37,344 bases of DNA. Source: Balneolaceae bacterium. Lineage in GTDB: Bacteria > Bacteroidota > Rhodothermia > Balneolales > Balneolaceae. Each line of letters opens with the position of its first letter. Positions within the stretch are counted from its first letter, which is position 1. A program made the position numbers and the translations under genes. Below are positions 8,947 through 17,751 of the stretch, piece by piece. The notes under the pieces are model-generated. The model did not search any database. It saw nothing but the letters and a program-made list of their open reading frames with translations, and was not told the origin of the DNA. The stretch lies in assembly GCA_007123715.1 (NCBI GenBank), contig SKKO01000184.1, positions 1-37,344 of the forward strand, given 5' to 3'.

Positions 8947-9789
8947 TTAGTTCATATACGGGCGGCAGCGGCTGCAGAGGCCTGCAATGTAAAATGCCCA
9001 GTTTTGTTCGATGATGTCTCTTGAGGCAGCGAAGCTCTCAGTATGCCCGCCGTTCAATTCAATCAACATTTTGGGATGACCCAAAACATCATACAACCCT
9101 TCTCCATGATAAAACCCGGCAATCTCATCATCCGGGCTGTGCATAATCATCACGGGCAGTTCGCTGATTTCACCGAGAAACCGGTCTGCCGGAAACTCAT
9201 ATTTCGCCAGCCATGCCGGAACCAACAGGTACTTGTCCGTGAACATCGCACGATAATTCAGAAATGCAGATTCGAGTACCAGCCCCCTTACGGAGAACCG
9301 GTTTGCGGCATACGCAGCCACAGCCCCTCCCAGTGCCCGGCCATACAGAACCATGTCATTTTCTTCATATCCTTTCTCCCTGACCAGTGCCTGAATAACG
9401 TCTTCAATATCATGGTACAAGCCCTCTTCACTGAAATCGCCGGTGCTTTGGCCGGTGCCCCTGTGATGATACATCAAAACGGATGCCCCGCTCTTGAGCA
9501 AAATCTCCGCCATTTCGATACCGGTACCCATTTTTCCCGTATCATCATGCGCAAAAATCACTGCCAGTTCCGCCCTTTCATTCGGAAAGTATCGGCCATG
9601 CAGGGTGATGCCGTCTGATGTTTCTATCCAAAGATCCTCAGCGAACAGGCCGTAATCATCCGGATTCAATTCTGACACTCCGGATGGGTTGAGGATAAGC
9701 CTGTGCTGGGTTGAATATACAAACACAAGGAATAACAAATAGGCTCCGGAGACCCCCGCAAGTAGAATTGTCGTTACTTTCATACCCAT
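8947..9789 (-). CDS. Membrane-anchored alpha/beta-hydrolase-fold protein lacking the nucleophile serine
   Basis: This 280-aa protein resembles the ABHD13/Bem46-like hydrolases. An N-terminal membrane helix (about 5-25, LLAGVSGAYLLFLVFVY) is followed by the QHRLILNP segment typical of the group and the hydrolase fold. The acid (SPDDE, about 220) and the base (GGHTES, His249) are present. The nucleophile elbow reads YGRALGG with Ala152 (codon GCA at 9334-9336) in place of the usual GxSxG serine. The oxyanion loop, normally HGNxGN, reads HDDTGK (81-86). As sequenced it should not be a classical serine hydrolase; it may be a pseudoenzyme or scaffold. ATG 9789 is used; the ATG two codons later is an equally good start. 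Confidence 0.85.
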   Translation of the reverse strand: MGMKVTTILLAGVSGAYLLFLVFVYSTQHRLILNPSGVSELNPDDYGLFAEDLWIETSDGITLHGRYFPNERAELAVIFAHDDTGKMGTGIEMAEILLKSGASVLMYHHRGTGQSTGDFSEEGLYHDIEDVIQALVREKGYEENDMVLYGRALGGAVAAYAANRFSVRGLVLESAFLNYRAMFTDKYLLVPAWLAKYEFPADRFLGEISELPVMIMHSPDDEIAGFYHGEGLYDVLGHPKMLIELNGGHTESFAASRDIIEQNWAFYIAGLCSRCRPYMN

Positions 9790-9877
9790 CCGATTGGAAT
9801 TTCAATCAGTGATTTATTTATGATCTTTAAATTTTAGATCTGATTCATGGCTGTGCCTTTAATTGAATAAAAGAAGC

Positions 9878-10972
9878 TTAAATATTCACCCATTCACCCC
9901 CGCTCCGGGCGGATTTAAAAATGGCTTCCACAACGTTGATATCTGCCAGCCCTTCCTCGCCGGGTACTACGGGCGGCAGCTTTTCTTTGATGGCAAGAGA
10001 ATCATTATCCATCTGCCGGGCCTGGTGGTGGGTTGGGTCAACAGGGAGTTGGGTTCCGTCGCTGGTTTCTCCCTGCACTCCGCGGAATGACTGAAATGGC
10101 CGCAGCCTGTACCAGCCGTCTGTGCAGTCTATATCCAGATAATCCATATTTTTCCCAAAACTGCACTCGCATATTGCGGTGATACCACCGGGAAATTCAA
10201 GTTCAAAATCCGTGTGTTCATCCACATCGGGAAACATTTCTGTCCGGTCCGTATGCTGTGTTGCACGTACAGAAACCGGCTCCAGTCCGGTAGAATATCT
10301 TGAAGCGTTAAGGGGATACACACCCATATCAAACAAGGCTCCGCCGCCAAATTCCGGAAACCTTCGCCACGCATCATCTCTGAAACTGCCATTAAATCCG
10401 CCTCCCGACCTTATTCCTGTGATATCACCATACGTTTTTTCCTGCCCGAACCTGATGATTTTACGGGTATTTGTTTCGTGCTGCATCCGGTAGCCAATGG
10501 TAAGCTGCACCCTGTTTTTATTGGCGGCATCCATCATGGCCCTGCACTCTTCCACGTTCAAGGCCATCGGTTTTTCACACCACACATGTTTGCCTGCATC
10601 GGCTCCAATAATCGAGTACCTGGCATGCAAATGGTTTGGCAGCACGATATACACAACATCAATATCCGGGTTATTTGCCATTTCGTGCATGGATTCATAA
10701 TTGTAAACATTCCGGTCGGGTATCCCGTATTGTTCCTGCCAGACCGGGATTTTTGATGGGGTTCCCGTAACGATGCCCCGGAGCTCGCAATGCCGTGTTT
10801 CGAGAAGGCCGGGCGCTAGCCAGTTTGTGCTGTAATTCCCCAATCCTGCAAGGGCCACGCCAAGCTTTTCTTTCTTTTTTGGTATAATGATGGATGGGAA
10901 GCCGATTGCGGAGACTGCAACTGCCGAACCCGCTTTGAAAAGAAAGTTTTTCCTTGTGATATGATTGTTCAT
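9878..10972 (-). CDS. Gfo/Idh/MocA family oxidoreductase, probably exported
   Basis: This is an NAD(P)-dependent sugar dehydrogenase-like protein of 364 aa. The N-terminus TRKNFLFKAGSAVAVSAIGF looks like a Tat signal with an Arg-Lys pair instead of twin Arg. The Rossmann fold follows (GVALAGLGNYS, about 37), then the conserved CEKPMALN, whose Lys is the usual catalytic residue, at about 132-139. The C-terminal half is the alpha/beta substrate domain (GFNGSFRDDAWRRFPEFGGG). Substrate cannot be assigned; export and the family suggest glycan-derived sugars. It is alone on its strand between the hydrolase and the FNT channel. Confidence 0.88.
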   Translation of the reverse strand: MNNHITRKNFLFKAGSAVAVSAIGFPSIIIPKKKEKLGVALAGLGNYSTNWLAPGLLETRHCELRGIVTGTPSKIPVWQEQYGIPDRNVYNYESMHEMANNPDIDVVYIVLPNHLHARYSIIGADAGKHVWCEKPMALNVEECRAMMDAANKNRVQLTIGYRMQHETNTRKIIRFGQEKTYGDITGIRSGGGFNGSFRDDAWRRFPEFGGGALFDMGVYPLNASRYSTGLEPVSVRATQHTDRTEMFPDVDEHTDFELEFPGGITAICECSFGKNMDYLDIDCTDGWYRLRPFQSFRGVQGETSDGTQLPVDPTHHQARQMDNDSLAIKEKLPPVVPGEEGLADINVVEAIFKSARSGGEWVNI

Positions 10973-11104
10973 AGTGCTGATCCAAAATGAATGATGTTTA
11001 TAAAGGAATATGCAAAATGCCGGTGAATTTAGCGTTAAAAAATTTCCCGGTCAGACTGTTCAATCAAAGAAATGAAATCAAACAAATCCATCATGTAAAC
11101 TCAC

Positions 11105-11974
11105 TCATTCATTTTTATCAAATCTCGTTTCCCTGATAAAAACGAAATAATAAATAAGTGCAATTAACATACCGCCACCAATAATATTTCCGATTGAAAC
11201 AAAGAATAAATTGCCGGTAACCGCCCAAAAAGTAATCTCAGAAGGAAGTTCAAGATCTACAGATTCAGTTTCGGTTACCAGGGCAAGAAAAAACTGAAAC
11301 ATATTACCCGTACTGTGCTGAAAATTCATGGCGGGCACGGCTGCTACGGGTAAGAAAAGGGCAATAAATTTATCAGTTAGTGACCGGCCGGCCATGGCAA
11401 GCCATAAGCCGGAACAGATCATCAGGTTTCCGAAAATTCCAATGATGGTAGTCTGTAAAGGGTTAAAAGAGAGTTTTGCCGCCGAGATGGTTTTTGCTGC
11501 ATCAACTATTGCCAAATCAAAAATAAAAACCAGGCCAGAATAGAAAAAAAGTGCAACAATAAACATGGCTCCGAGCAGATTGGCTATTAAAACTATTGTC
11601 CAGTTTTTGGTTATTTCCCATAAACTAATATGGCCTGAAGCCCATGCCATTGCAGAGAGGTTATTGGTGGTGAAAATTTCAGCACCGGCAATAAAAGCAA
11701 TAATGTAACCCATAGCATAGAACAGGGGGGCAATTAAAGCTGCCATACCGCTATCAATGAATGGATGCGCTAACACGTACAATTCATAGAGGGCACCAAG
11801 AGAAATAAAGCCGCCACCCATCAGGCCGAGTGTCAGGGTTTTATAAAGAGGGTATTTTGTTTTTTTTACACCGATGCGGAGAACCTGCTCTGCGATCTGG
11901 CTTGGTTCATAAGCATCAATACCATACCCCCGTTTTGGAAGTGGTTCTGAATTATTCCCGCTTTCATCTGTCAT
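11105..11974 (-). CDS. Formate/nitrite transporter (FNT) family channel
   Basis: This inner-membrane channel or transporter for small monovalent anions has 289 aa and about six membrane helices. Family hallmarks are the AEIFTTNNLSAMAWASGHIS segment (helix 3 half-break), GNLMICSGLWLAMA and FQHSTGNMFQF, which carries the central histidine of FocA-type channels. The N-terminal YEPSQIAEQVLRIGVKKTK is cytoplasmic. The longer N-terminus and divergent pore residues resemble the YfdC-like branch more than classical FocA or NirC, so the ion is uncertain (formate, nitrite, hydrosulfide or other). No formate or nitrite enzyme is adjacent. Confidence 0.85.
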   Translation of the reverse strand: MTDESGNNSEPLPKRGYGIDAYEPSQIAEQVLRIGVKKTKYPLYKTLTLGLMGGGFISLGALYELYVLAHPFIDSGMAALIAPLFYAMGYIIAFIAGAEIFTTNNLSAMAWASGHISLWEITKNWTIVLIANLLGAMFIVALFFYSGLVFIFDLAIVDAAKTISAAKLSFNPLQTTIIGIFGNLMICSGLWLAMAGRSLTDKFIALFLPVAAVPAMNFQHSTGNMFQFFLALVTETESVDLELPSEITFWAVTGNLFFVSIGNIIGGGMLIALIYYFVFIRETRFDKNE

Positions 11975-12043
11975 TCAAAAAGTGTGATTCATGAACTTAA
12001 ACTAAGTACTTATAGAAAGTTTTTAACCACAAAAAGGTTCACA

Positions 12044-13159
12044 CTAATCCTCAGGCTTTTCGAGATAGAGCTCCATCATTACCTCAATCTTCTCGGGATT
12101 ATCCAGCAAAGACCTGTCCGAAAACATCATAATTCCGGTTGAGGGCGCCTGGATGCCTTTCAACATCACCTGCCGGAATTCATCAGGAGTTACTATCCCG
12201 GGATTGTCGTGTGCCTGTACGATCGGCCATACAAGCGGTTGATTTTCGTGTGAAGCGCTGATTAAATCGCCCAGCCAGCCTGTATATTCACCAACCCAGG
12301 ATGGCCGACGTTCCTTCATTTTATGAAACAGCATAGGTGAGAGCACATCGGCCATTTCAATAAATGCCTCCACATCGATACCCAGTGTCTTGAAAAGAGC
12401 ACCATCATGATCATCCGGATACCAGGAACAGTAAAAAATGCCCAGCAGTGCATCAGGGCGCATTTCACGAACAATTTCCTTCATCCCGGATACCCATTTA
12501 TTCAGAACCCTGCTGCGCCAGCCTCTCCACTCAGAATTGGCATTTACCAGAATCCAGTCAGCTTTCTCAGGTATGCCCGCTCCGAGAACCTGCACACCGG
12601 TATCTTCCGAAAATAGTGACGTACATCGCTCACAAAAACAGGTTTCCGGTAATATAGGATCAGGTGTTTCGAACTGCGCATGCCAGTGTACATAATCCAA
12701 AAAGATCCCGTCCACATCATACTTATCAAGAATGTCACGCAATTGTTTTTCCCTGTAATCCCAAAAACCCGGATCTGTTGGACACACACCCATGAACCAG
12801 TCAGCCGGAGGGGATTTTTCACCGGTTTCATCTATTGGCCAGGCTTCCGGATGGTTCTCAACATAATTACGACCCAGAAGAGTTGGAAACTCTACAAACA
12901 CCTGTACGTTTTGCAATCTCGCAGTTTCATATAGAGATTCATTAAGAGAGATGCTTCGAACGAATATCGCGTTCATTCCAAGATCATCGAACCTGTAGCC
13001 CGCTTCGAGCAATGTTCCGGGATTTCCATATACTCCTTTTACAAACGGCATTATTTCCTGGTTCAATTCTGATTCACCCATTTTTTCACAGGATATAATA
13101 CCGGCTGTGATAACTATGAAATATATCAGGATCATTAATCGGGCAGGAGATTTTCTCAT
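12044..13159 (-). CDS. Lipoprotein with TIM-barrel glycoside-hydrolase-like domain
   Basis: This is a 371-aa predicted lipoprotein: membrane segment LMILIYFIVITAGIISC with the lipid-attachment Cys at about residue 24. The body resembles hypothetical glycosyl hydrolase (GHL) TIM barrels. It has successive beta-strand motifs (MNAIFVRSISL, QVFVEFPT), then KYDVDGIFLDYVHWHAQFE, where the Asp of FLDY is the likely catalytic acid, and a Cys pair (CFCERC) just after it. Later come LLGIFYCSWYP and WPIVQAHDNPG. No characterised family member is recalled, so the substrate is unknown. The gene is flanked by an FNT channel gene and the divergent hslO, with no polysaccharide locus next to it. Confidence 0.75.
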   Translation of the reverse strand: MRKSPARLMILIYFIVITAGIISCEKMGESELNQEIMPFVKGVYGNPGTLLEAGYRFDDLGMNAIFVRSISLNESLYETARLQNVQVFVEFPTLLGRNYVENHPEAWPIDETGEKSPPADWFMGVCPTDPGFWDYREKQLRDILDKYDVDGIFLDYVHWHAQFETPDPILPETCFCERCTSLFSEDTGVQVLGAGIPEKADWILVNANSEWRGWRSRVLNKWVSGMKEIVREMRPDALLGIFYCSWYPDDHDGALFKTLGIDVEAFIEMADVLSPMLFHKMKERRPSWVGEYTGWLGDLISASHENQPLVWPIVQAHDNPGIVTPDEFRQVMLKGIQAPSTGIMMFSDRSLLDNPEKIEVMMELYLEKPED

Positions 13160-13265
13160 GGTTATTGAAATTTATAAGTGTATAATTTTAAAAAATAAGA
13201 AATTTATATACATACAACCTGTAAAACCTGTTGTGAGCCAATACCTCTTTAATCCCATTCTGCTT

Positions 13266-13273
13266 ACCTTTGC
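13266..13273 (+). promoter_or_regulatory. hslO promoter -7 element
   Basis: TACCTTTG followed by CAACG matches the Bacteroidota -7 element TAnnTTTG exactly, about 60 nt before the hslO ATG. A clear TTG -33 box is not seen at the usual spacing (TTTA at 13249 is the closest). Confidence 0.55.
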
Positions 13274-13334
13274 AACGAAATAAGCCATTAATCATGTTAT
13301 CAGCCTAAATACATCAGAAAATCAGGAATAAAAT

Positions 13335-14240
13335 ATGTCGTTAAAAGAAGATCTACTATTTAAAGACAGGTTAATCAAAGGTATTGAAGCAGAAGGCAGG
13401 TTTAAAATCAGCGTGGTTAAGACAACCGATGTGGTTCAGACAGCCAGGGAAAATCATAACCTTTCGATAATAAACACGGTTTTACTCGGGCGAACCCTTA
13501 CAGCAGCCATGCTTCTTGCATCAGAATTAAAAGGGGAAGAACGGATAAAGATCCGGCTCGAAGGTAACGGGCCTGTTGGAATGATTATAGCTGAAGCCAA
13601 TCGTGCCGGGGAAATACGGGGTTATGTTCAGAACCACGATGCGGAGCTTGATTATTCAGACCCGGATGCCACTATTGGCGACGGAATCGGGATTGGCCTG
13701 CTGGTTGTTTCTAAAACCCTCTACAACGAAGCTGAACCGAGAACCAGCTCGATAGAAATCGCTTATGGAGATATATTGTCTGATATGGCTCACTACATGG
13801 TGCAATCTGAACAAATTCCATCAGCTTTCCTGCTTGATGTAAGCCTGAAAGACAGCGGCGAAGTAAGGCAGGCCGGAGGGATATTGATCCAGAGAATGCC
13901 CGGTGCAGATGATTCGGTTATGGATCATCTGCAATTACATCTTGAGAAATTACCGCCTGTTGCACAGCTTCTCGCAGAAGGCAGCTACATCGATGAGATC
14001 ATGCACAAAGCCAGCAGCCCGTATCAGGTTAAAGAACTCGGACGGCAGCCCGTACATTTCTTCTGCAGGTGCAGCTCTGAGCGATTTGTAAACGCACTTT
14101 CCATGCTTAGTTTCGATGACCTTAAAGAGCTAAAGGGAGAAGAACAGGAAATTGTATGTCATTACTGTGGCAGAAAGCATCATGTTTCCAAAAAAGAGAT
14201 GGCGGCTATTTATGAAACTGCCAGGGCAAAACTCAACTGA
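13335..14240 (+). CDS. hslO: Hsp33 redox-regulated holdase chaperone
   Basis: This cytosolic chaperone is activated by oxidative unfolding. It has 301 aa, close to the family norm. The C-terminal zinc site is complete: Cys244-x-Cys246 (FFCRCSSERF) and Cys275-x-x-Cys278 (VCHYCGRKHH). The N-terminal domain shows TVLLGRTLTAAMLLASELKG and GNGPVGMIIAEAN, both typical of Hsp33. The stop is one base before the ndh start, so the two are almost certainly co-transcribed. This pairs an oxidative-stress chaperone with a respiratory flavoenzyme. Confidence 0.97.
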   Translation: MSLKEDLLFKDRLIKGIEAEGRFKISVVKTTDVVQTARENHNLSIINTVLLGRTLTAAMLLASELKGEERIKIRLEGNGPVGMIIAEANRAGEIRGYVQNHDAELDYSDPDATIGDGIGIGLLVVSKTLYNEAEPRTSSIEIAYGDILSDMAHYMVQSEQIPSAFLLDVSLKDSGEVRQAGGILIQRMPGADDSVMDHLQLHLEKLPPVAQLLAEGSYIDEIMHKASSPYQVKELGRQPVHFFCRCSSERFVNALSMLSFDDLKELKGEEQEIVCHYCGRKHHVSKKEMAAIYETARAKLN

Positions 14241-14241
14241 T

Positions 14242-15501
14242 ATGAGTACCAGGGAAGAAATTATTATTGTGGGTGGCGGATTCGGTGGCGTCGCGGCAGC
14301 TAAAGCACTCAGGAAATCGGAGTATAACGTCACCATTATCGACAAGAAAAACCATCACCTGTTCCAGCCCCTGCTCTACCAGGTGGCAACCGCTGCCCTG
14401 TCTCCGGGTGATATCGCCATGCCGATCCGTTCTATTTTCAGCAAATATCAAAATATCCGTACCATTTTGGGTGAAGTCACAACAATCGATAAAGAGAATA
14501 AAAACCTGTTACTTGAGAATGGTCAGGTTTTACCTTTTGATTACCTGATATTAGCCCCGGGCGCCGTGTACCATTACTTCGGAAATGATGAATGGGCAAA
14601 ACATGCTCCCGGCCTCAAAACAATTGATAATGCTCTGGATATCCGTGAACAAATACTTATTTCACTCGAAAAGGCAGACCGTATTAAAGATCCTGAAGCG
14701 CGGAAACCCTATCTGAGATATGTGATAATCGGAGCCGGCCCTACCGGTGTTGAAACTGCCGGAGCAATCTCTGAGATTGCAAAACGCAACATGATGCGTG
14801 ATTTTAAAAATATTTCACCTGGTGATACCGAGATTTTCCTCATTGAAGCGGGTTCGAATGTACTGAATGGTTACCCGGAAGATCTTTCCCTGAGAGCTAA
14901 AAAAGATCTCGAAGAAATGGGAATTAATGTTATGCTGAATACTCCCGTAACAGGAGTAAAAGCGAATGGCGTACAAACCGAAGGGCATTTTTTTGATACA
15001 CCGAATATTGTATGGGCAGCAGGGGTTACTGCCTCCCCGCTCATCAAAACGCTTGGTTGTGAAACCGACAAATCCGGCCGGGCAAAAGTAACTCCTTACC
15101 TCACTATCCCGGGTTTCGACTCCATTTTTATAGTTGGAGACGCTGCTTACGTGGAAGATGAAAAAGGAAAACCGGTCCCCGCACTTGCTCCGGCTGCTTT
15201 GCAAATGGGGACCTATGTTGGCCGTACCATCAAGAATGGCGGTGATAACCGTCAAACAAAACCTTTTCGATACATCGACAAGGGCACAATGGCAACCATC
15301 GGGCGGGCAAAAGCTGTTGCCGATATTCGCGGCCTGAAATTCAAAGGTATTATTGCATGGATGATATGGTCATTTATCCATATATTTTTCCTGATCGGCT
15401 TTCGCAACCGTTTCCGTGTCTTTGCGGAATGGATCTGGCATTATCTCACTTTCAAGAGAGGTGTGAGGCTTATTACCGGAAGGAAACTGAAGACAGATTA
15501 A
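14242..15501 (+). CDS. ndh: Type II NADH:quinone oxidoreductase
   Basis: This is a single-subunit, non-proton-pumping NADH dehydrogenase (419 aa), membrane-associated and passing electrons to quinone. An FAD-binding dinucleotide fold lies at the N-terminus (IIVGGGFGGVAAAKAL). A second, NADH-binding fold reads VIIGAGPTGVETAGAI. The NDH-2 signatures LFQPLLYQVATAALSPGDIA and IFIVGDAAY are present. The C-terminal region, with WMIWSFIHIFFLIGFRNR and an amphipathic end, fits membrane attachment. The start is the ATG at 14242, because the frame opens further upstream only inside hslO and homology begins at MSTREEIIIVGGG. It converges with the Fe-S carrier gene, leaving only 8 bp between the stop codons. 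Confidence 0.94.
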   Translation: MSTREEIIIVGGGFGGVAAAKALRKSEYNVTIIDKKNHHLFQPLLYQVATAALSPGDIAMPIRSIFSKYQNIRTILGEVTTIDKENKNLLLENGQVLPFDYLILAPGAVYHYFGNDEWAKHAPGLKTIDNALDIREQILISLEKADRIKDPEARKPYLRYVIIGAGPTGVETAGAISEIAKRNMMRDFKNISPGDTEIFLIEAGSNVLNGYPEDLSLRAKKDLEEMGINVMLNTPVTGVKANGVQTEGHFFDTPNIVWAAGVTASPLIKTLGCETDKSGRAKVTPYLTIPGFDSIFIVGDAAYVEDEKGKPVPALAPAALQMGTYVGRTIKNGGDNRQTKPFRYIDKGTMATIGRAKAVADIRGLKFKGIIAWMIWSFIHIFFLIGFRNRFRVFAEWIWHYLTFKRGVRLITGRKLKTD

Positions 15502-15509
15502 TTTTACAG

Positions 15510-15941
15510 TCAGACAGCAAAAGATGTGCCGCAGCCGCAGGATTCACTTGCATTGGGATTATCGAACGTAAAGCCGCGAGCGTCCAGTCCATCCGGATAA
15601 TCGATTACAATGCCGTCCAGATACATCATGTGTCTTGGATCTACCACGATATCCAGCCCCTCACTCTGCACCAATGAATCCGTCTCTGTACGGAAGTCGA
15701 AACCAAGCTTATAGCTCAACCCGGAGCACCCGCCCCCTTCCACAGCTACACGCAGGTAGAGTGCTTCGTCCAGATTTTCATTAACTTTTATTTTTCTAAT
15801 CTGCTTTGCAGCACGCTCAGTCAGTGAAACCGGATCAAAGTCTACCCGTCTTGTCTCTGCAGGTCCGGATTCAGCCTCATCATCAACAATATCGATTAAT
15901 GATGATATCACATCATCTAAATTTTCTTCAGGAAAAGCCAT
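15510..15941 (-). CDS. IscA/ErpA/SufA-type iron-sulfur carrier
   Basis: This A-type Fe-S cluster carrier has 143 aa. The three conserved cysteines are in GGGCSGLSYKLGF (one) and SCGCGTSF (two, near the C-terminus). It is about 30 residues longer than most A-type proteins because of an acidic N-terminal tail (ENLDDVISSLIDIVDDEAES). The gene is 11 bp downstream of the AlbA_2 protein and probably in the same transcript. The exact paralog (IscA, SufA or ErpA) cannot be fixed from this sequence. Clients in the window could include lipoyl synthase and the IlvD-type dehydratase. Confidence 0.92.
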   Translation of the reverse strand: MAFPEENLDDVISSLIDIVDDEAESGPAETRRVDFDPVSLTERAAKQIRKIKVNENLDEALYLRVAVEGGGCSGLSYKLGFDFRTETDSLVQSEGLDIVVDPRHMMYLDGIVIDYPDGLDARGFTFDNPNASESCGCGTSFAV

Positions 15942-15952
15942 GTTTTTCTTTT

Positions 15953-16630
15953 TTACTTGGTGAGATTTGAAAATGTAAAATAGTCCGTATCTGATTTTCT
16001 GAAAAGTTTCAGCACGCCTGCACTTACAAGGTTGACCAGAATTTTAGATGCCCGGTATGTGGTTACATTAACGAGCTGTGAATACTTTAAAACCGTGATT
16101 TCACCATATTCATTCAGGTAACGAAAAAGCATCTGTTCGTTTTCGCCATACTCAAATGTTACGCCTTCTTCAGAGTGGGTGTTTTTCAATACCTCGGTAA
16201 TTTCATCACTTGCCAGCACGCTTTCATCTTTTTCACGTATAAAAACCAGTCTTTTTTTGCTGTTTTTAATGTAGACAGGTTTCTTTTCGGCTTCAGGCAC
16301 CCTTACAACCATCACATCCAGCGGCCCTGTATGTACCAGTTCAATGCGGATGGGTACCTGCGGCACACAATATTCACCAGCTGCTTTAAACAGAAGGTAT
16401 TCTTCTTCAAAATAAGCTGAAATACCTGTAATATTTTTAAAGTCATCAACACCGACCAAAATCGTACCTCCGTTAGTATTGGCAAATGCTGCAATTTCAC
16501 GGGCAATTTTTTCAGGTACAGGTGTGGTTTTTTTGAATTCAAGAAATCTGCCTTCCCCGGTCTGAATTAGGTTCCGGAGATCGGCAGCATTCATTTCTGA
16601 AATGACAATTTCGCCGTTCGGGAGTAACAT
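15953..16630 (-). CDS. AlbA_2/Schlafen-type domain protein, putative regulator
   Basis: This 225-aa protein carries an N-terminal AlbA_2 (Schlafen-like) domain, shown by EGRFLEFKKT, the IAREIAAFANTNGGTILVGVD core and later RLVFIREKDESVLAS. The C-terminal part (about 160-225) looks like a winged helix (QMLFRYLNEYGEITVLKYSQ, then ASKILVNLVSAGVLKLF), which would bind DNA or RNA. Its role is unknown; such proteins are usually annotated as transcriptional regulators. The gene lies between gpsA (110-bp gap) and the Fe-S carrier (11-bp gap). ATG 16630 is used; Met13 is an alternative start. Confidence 0.8.
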   Translation of the reverse strand: MLLPNGEIVISEMNAADLRNLIQTGEGRFLEFKKTTPVPEKIAREIAAFANTNGGTILVGVDDFKNITGISAYFEEEYLLFKAAGEYCVPQVPIRIELVHTGPLDVMVVRVPEAEKKPVYIKNSKKRLVFIREKDESVLASDEITEVLKNTHSEEGVTFEYGENEQMLFRYLNEYGEITVLKYSQLVNVTTYRASKILVNLVSAGVLKLFRKSDTDYFTFSNLTK

Positions 16631-16740
16631 GATATCAAATAAATTTCTGGAAGGTCTGTAAATTTTTTGAACTGATTATGAAGATTGCACGATACATTGA
16701 TCCATGCGTCGATCAAATCAATGAAGGTGATGAAATTAAA

Positions 16741-17751
16741 TCAGATCATAATTTCATCCTTGGCATGTCTTGTCATAAGTTCATTCACCGCATCTTTGGG
16801 ATTCATATTTTCAAAAAGCACTTTATAAATAGCGTCTGTTATCGGCATTTCAACATTATGCTTTCTTGACCATTGTGTTACGGAGCGTGCTGTTTTTACA
16901 CCTTCTGCAACCATAGTCATTCCCGCTTTTATTTCTTCCAACGTTTTGCCTTTTCCGATGTTGTACCCTACATAACGATTGCGGCTGTGTTGGCTTGTAC
17001 ACGTAACTATTAAATCTCCCATTCCTGTAAGCCCCGAGAATGTATCCTGTGATGCTCCCAGCAACGTCCCCATCCGTTTCATTTCGTGAAGGCCCCGGGT
17101 AATGAGGGCGGCTTTTGCATTGTCGCCCAGTTCGGCCCCATCCACAATTCCGGCAGCAATTGCCATGATATTTTTCAGAGCACCTCCAATTTCGGCGCCG
17201 AGAATATCCTGGTTCAGATAAACCCGGAACATGGATGTCATAAATGTTTCCTGTATAATCCTGGACACCCGTTTGGAATAGGCACTTGCCACAACGGTGG
17301 TGGGTTTATTCTTAGCGACTTCTTCGGCATGGCTTGGGCCGGTCAATACTCCGATCTGGTCTTCAAGAATAACCCCATCAAAGATATCCACAAGAATTTG
17401 AGATGGGGTCATCAGTGTATCCTGCTCTATCCCTTTCGCCACAGAGACAATGATTTCCGTACCCCGTAAAAAAGGTCTCATTTTCAGTGCAACTTCCCTG
17501 ATTGCATGGGTCGGGGTAGCAATAACAATCATTTCAGCTCCTTTGATGGACAACTCAATATTATTTACTGCAGTCACTGTCTGGGGGAGCTCGAGATCGG
17601 TTATGTAGAGAGGATTTTTTTGATATTTATTAATACCGTCTGCAACTTCCGGTTCTCTCGCCCAAATGGATACTTCATATCCCTTGCCGCCCAGCAGCGA
17701 GGCCAGTGCCGTACCAAAACTACCCGCACCGATAATGCTGATTTTTTTCAT
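16741..17751 (-). CDS. gpsA: NAD(P)H-dependent glycerol-3-phosphate dehydrogenase
   Basis: This cytosolic enzyme reduces dihydroxyacetone phosphate to sn-glycerol 3-phosphate for phospholipid synthesis. It has 336 aa, full length. It begins with the Rossmann motif IIGAGSFGTALASLL. It carries the family signatures SVAKGIE (catalytic Lys), LTGPSHAEEVA and GALKNIMAIAAGI, and DLIVTCTSQHSRNRYVG near the C-terminal helical domain. Its ATG overlaps the stop of plsY, so the enzyme making glycerol 3-phosphate is coupled to the acyltransferase that uses it. An inverted repeat spans its stop codon (16729-16758). Confidence 0.96.
   Translation of the reverse strand: MKKISIIGAGSFGTALASLLGGKGYEVSIWAREPEVADGINKYQKNPLYITDLELPQTVTAVNNIELSIKGAEMIVIATPTHAIREVALKMRPFLRGTEIIVSVAKGIEQDTLMTPSQILVDIFDGVILEDQIGVLTGPSHAEEVAKNKPTTVVASAYSKRVSRIIQETFMTSMFRVYLNQDILGAEIGGALKNIMAIAAGIVDGAELGDNAKAALITRGLHEMKRMGTLLGASQDTFSGLTGMGDLIVTCTSQHSRNRYVGYNIGKGKTLEEIKAGMTMVAEGVKTARSVTQWSRKHNVEMPITDAIYKVLFENMNPKDAVNELMTRHAKDEIMI

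Noticed and set aside
9043-9618. 191-codon + strand frame
   Set aside because: Antisense to the alpha/beta-hydrolase-like gene, whose protein is clearly conserved; the product looks random.
12001-12043. Terminator after the glycosidase-like lipoprotein gene
   Set aside because: Only a 4-5 bp AACC/GGTT stem with an A-rich tail is visible, too weak to call.
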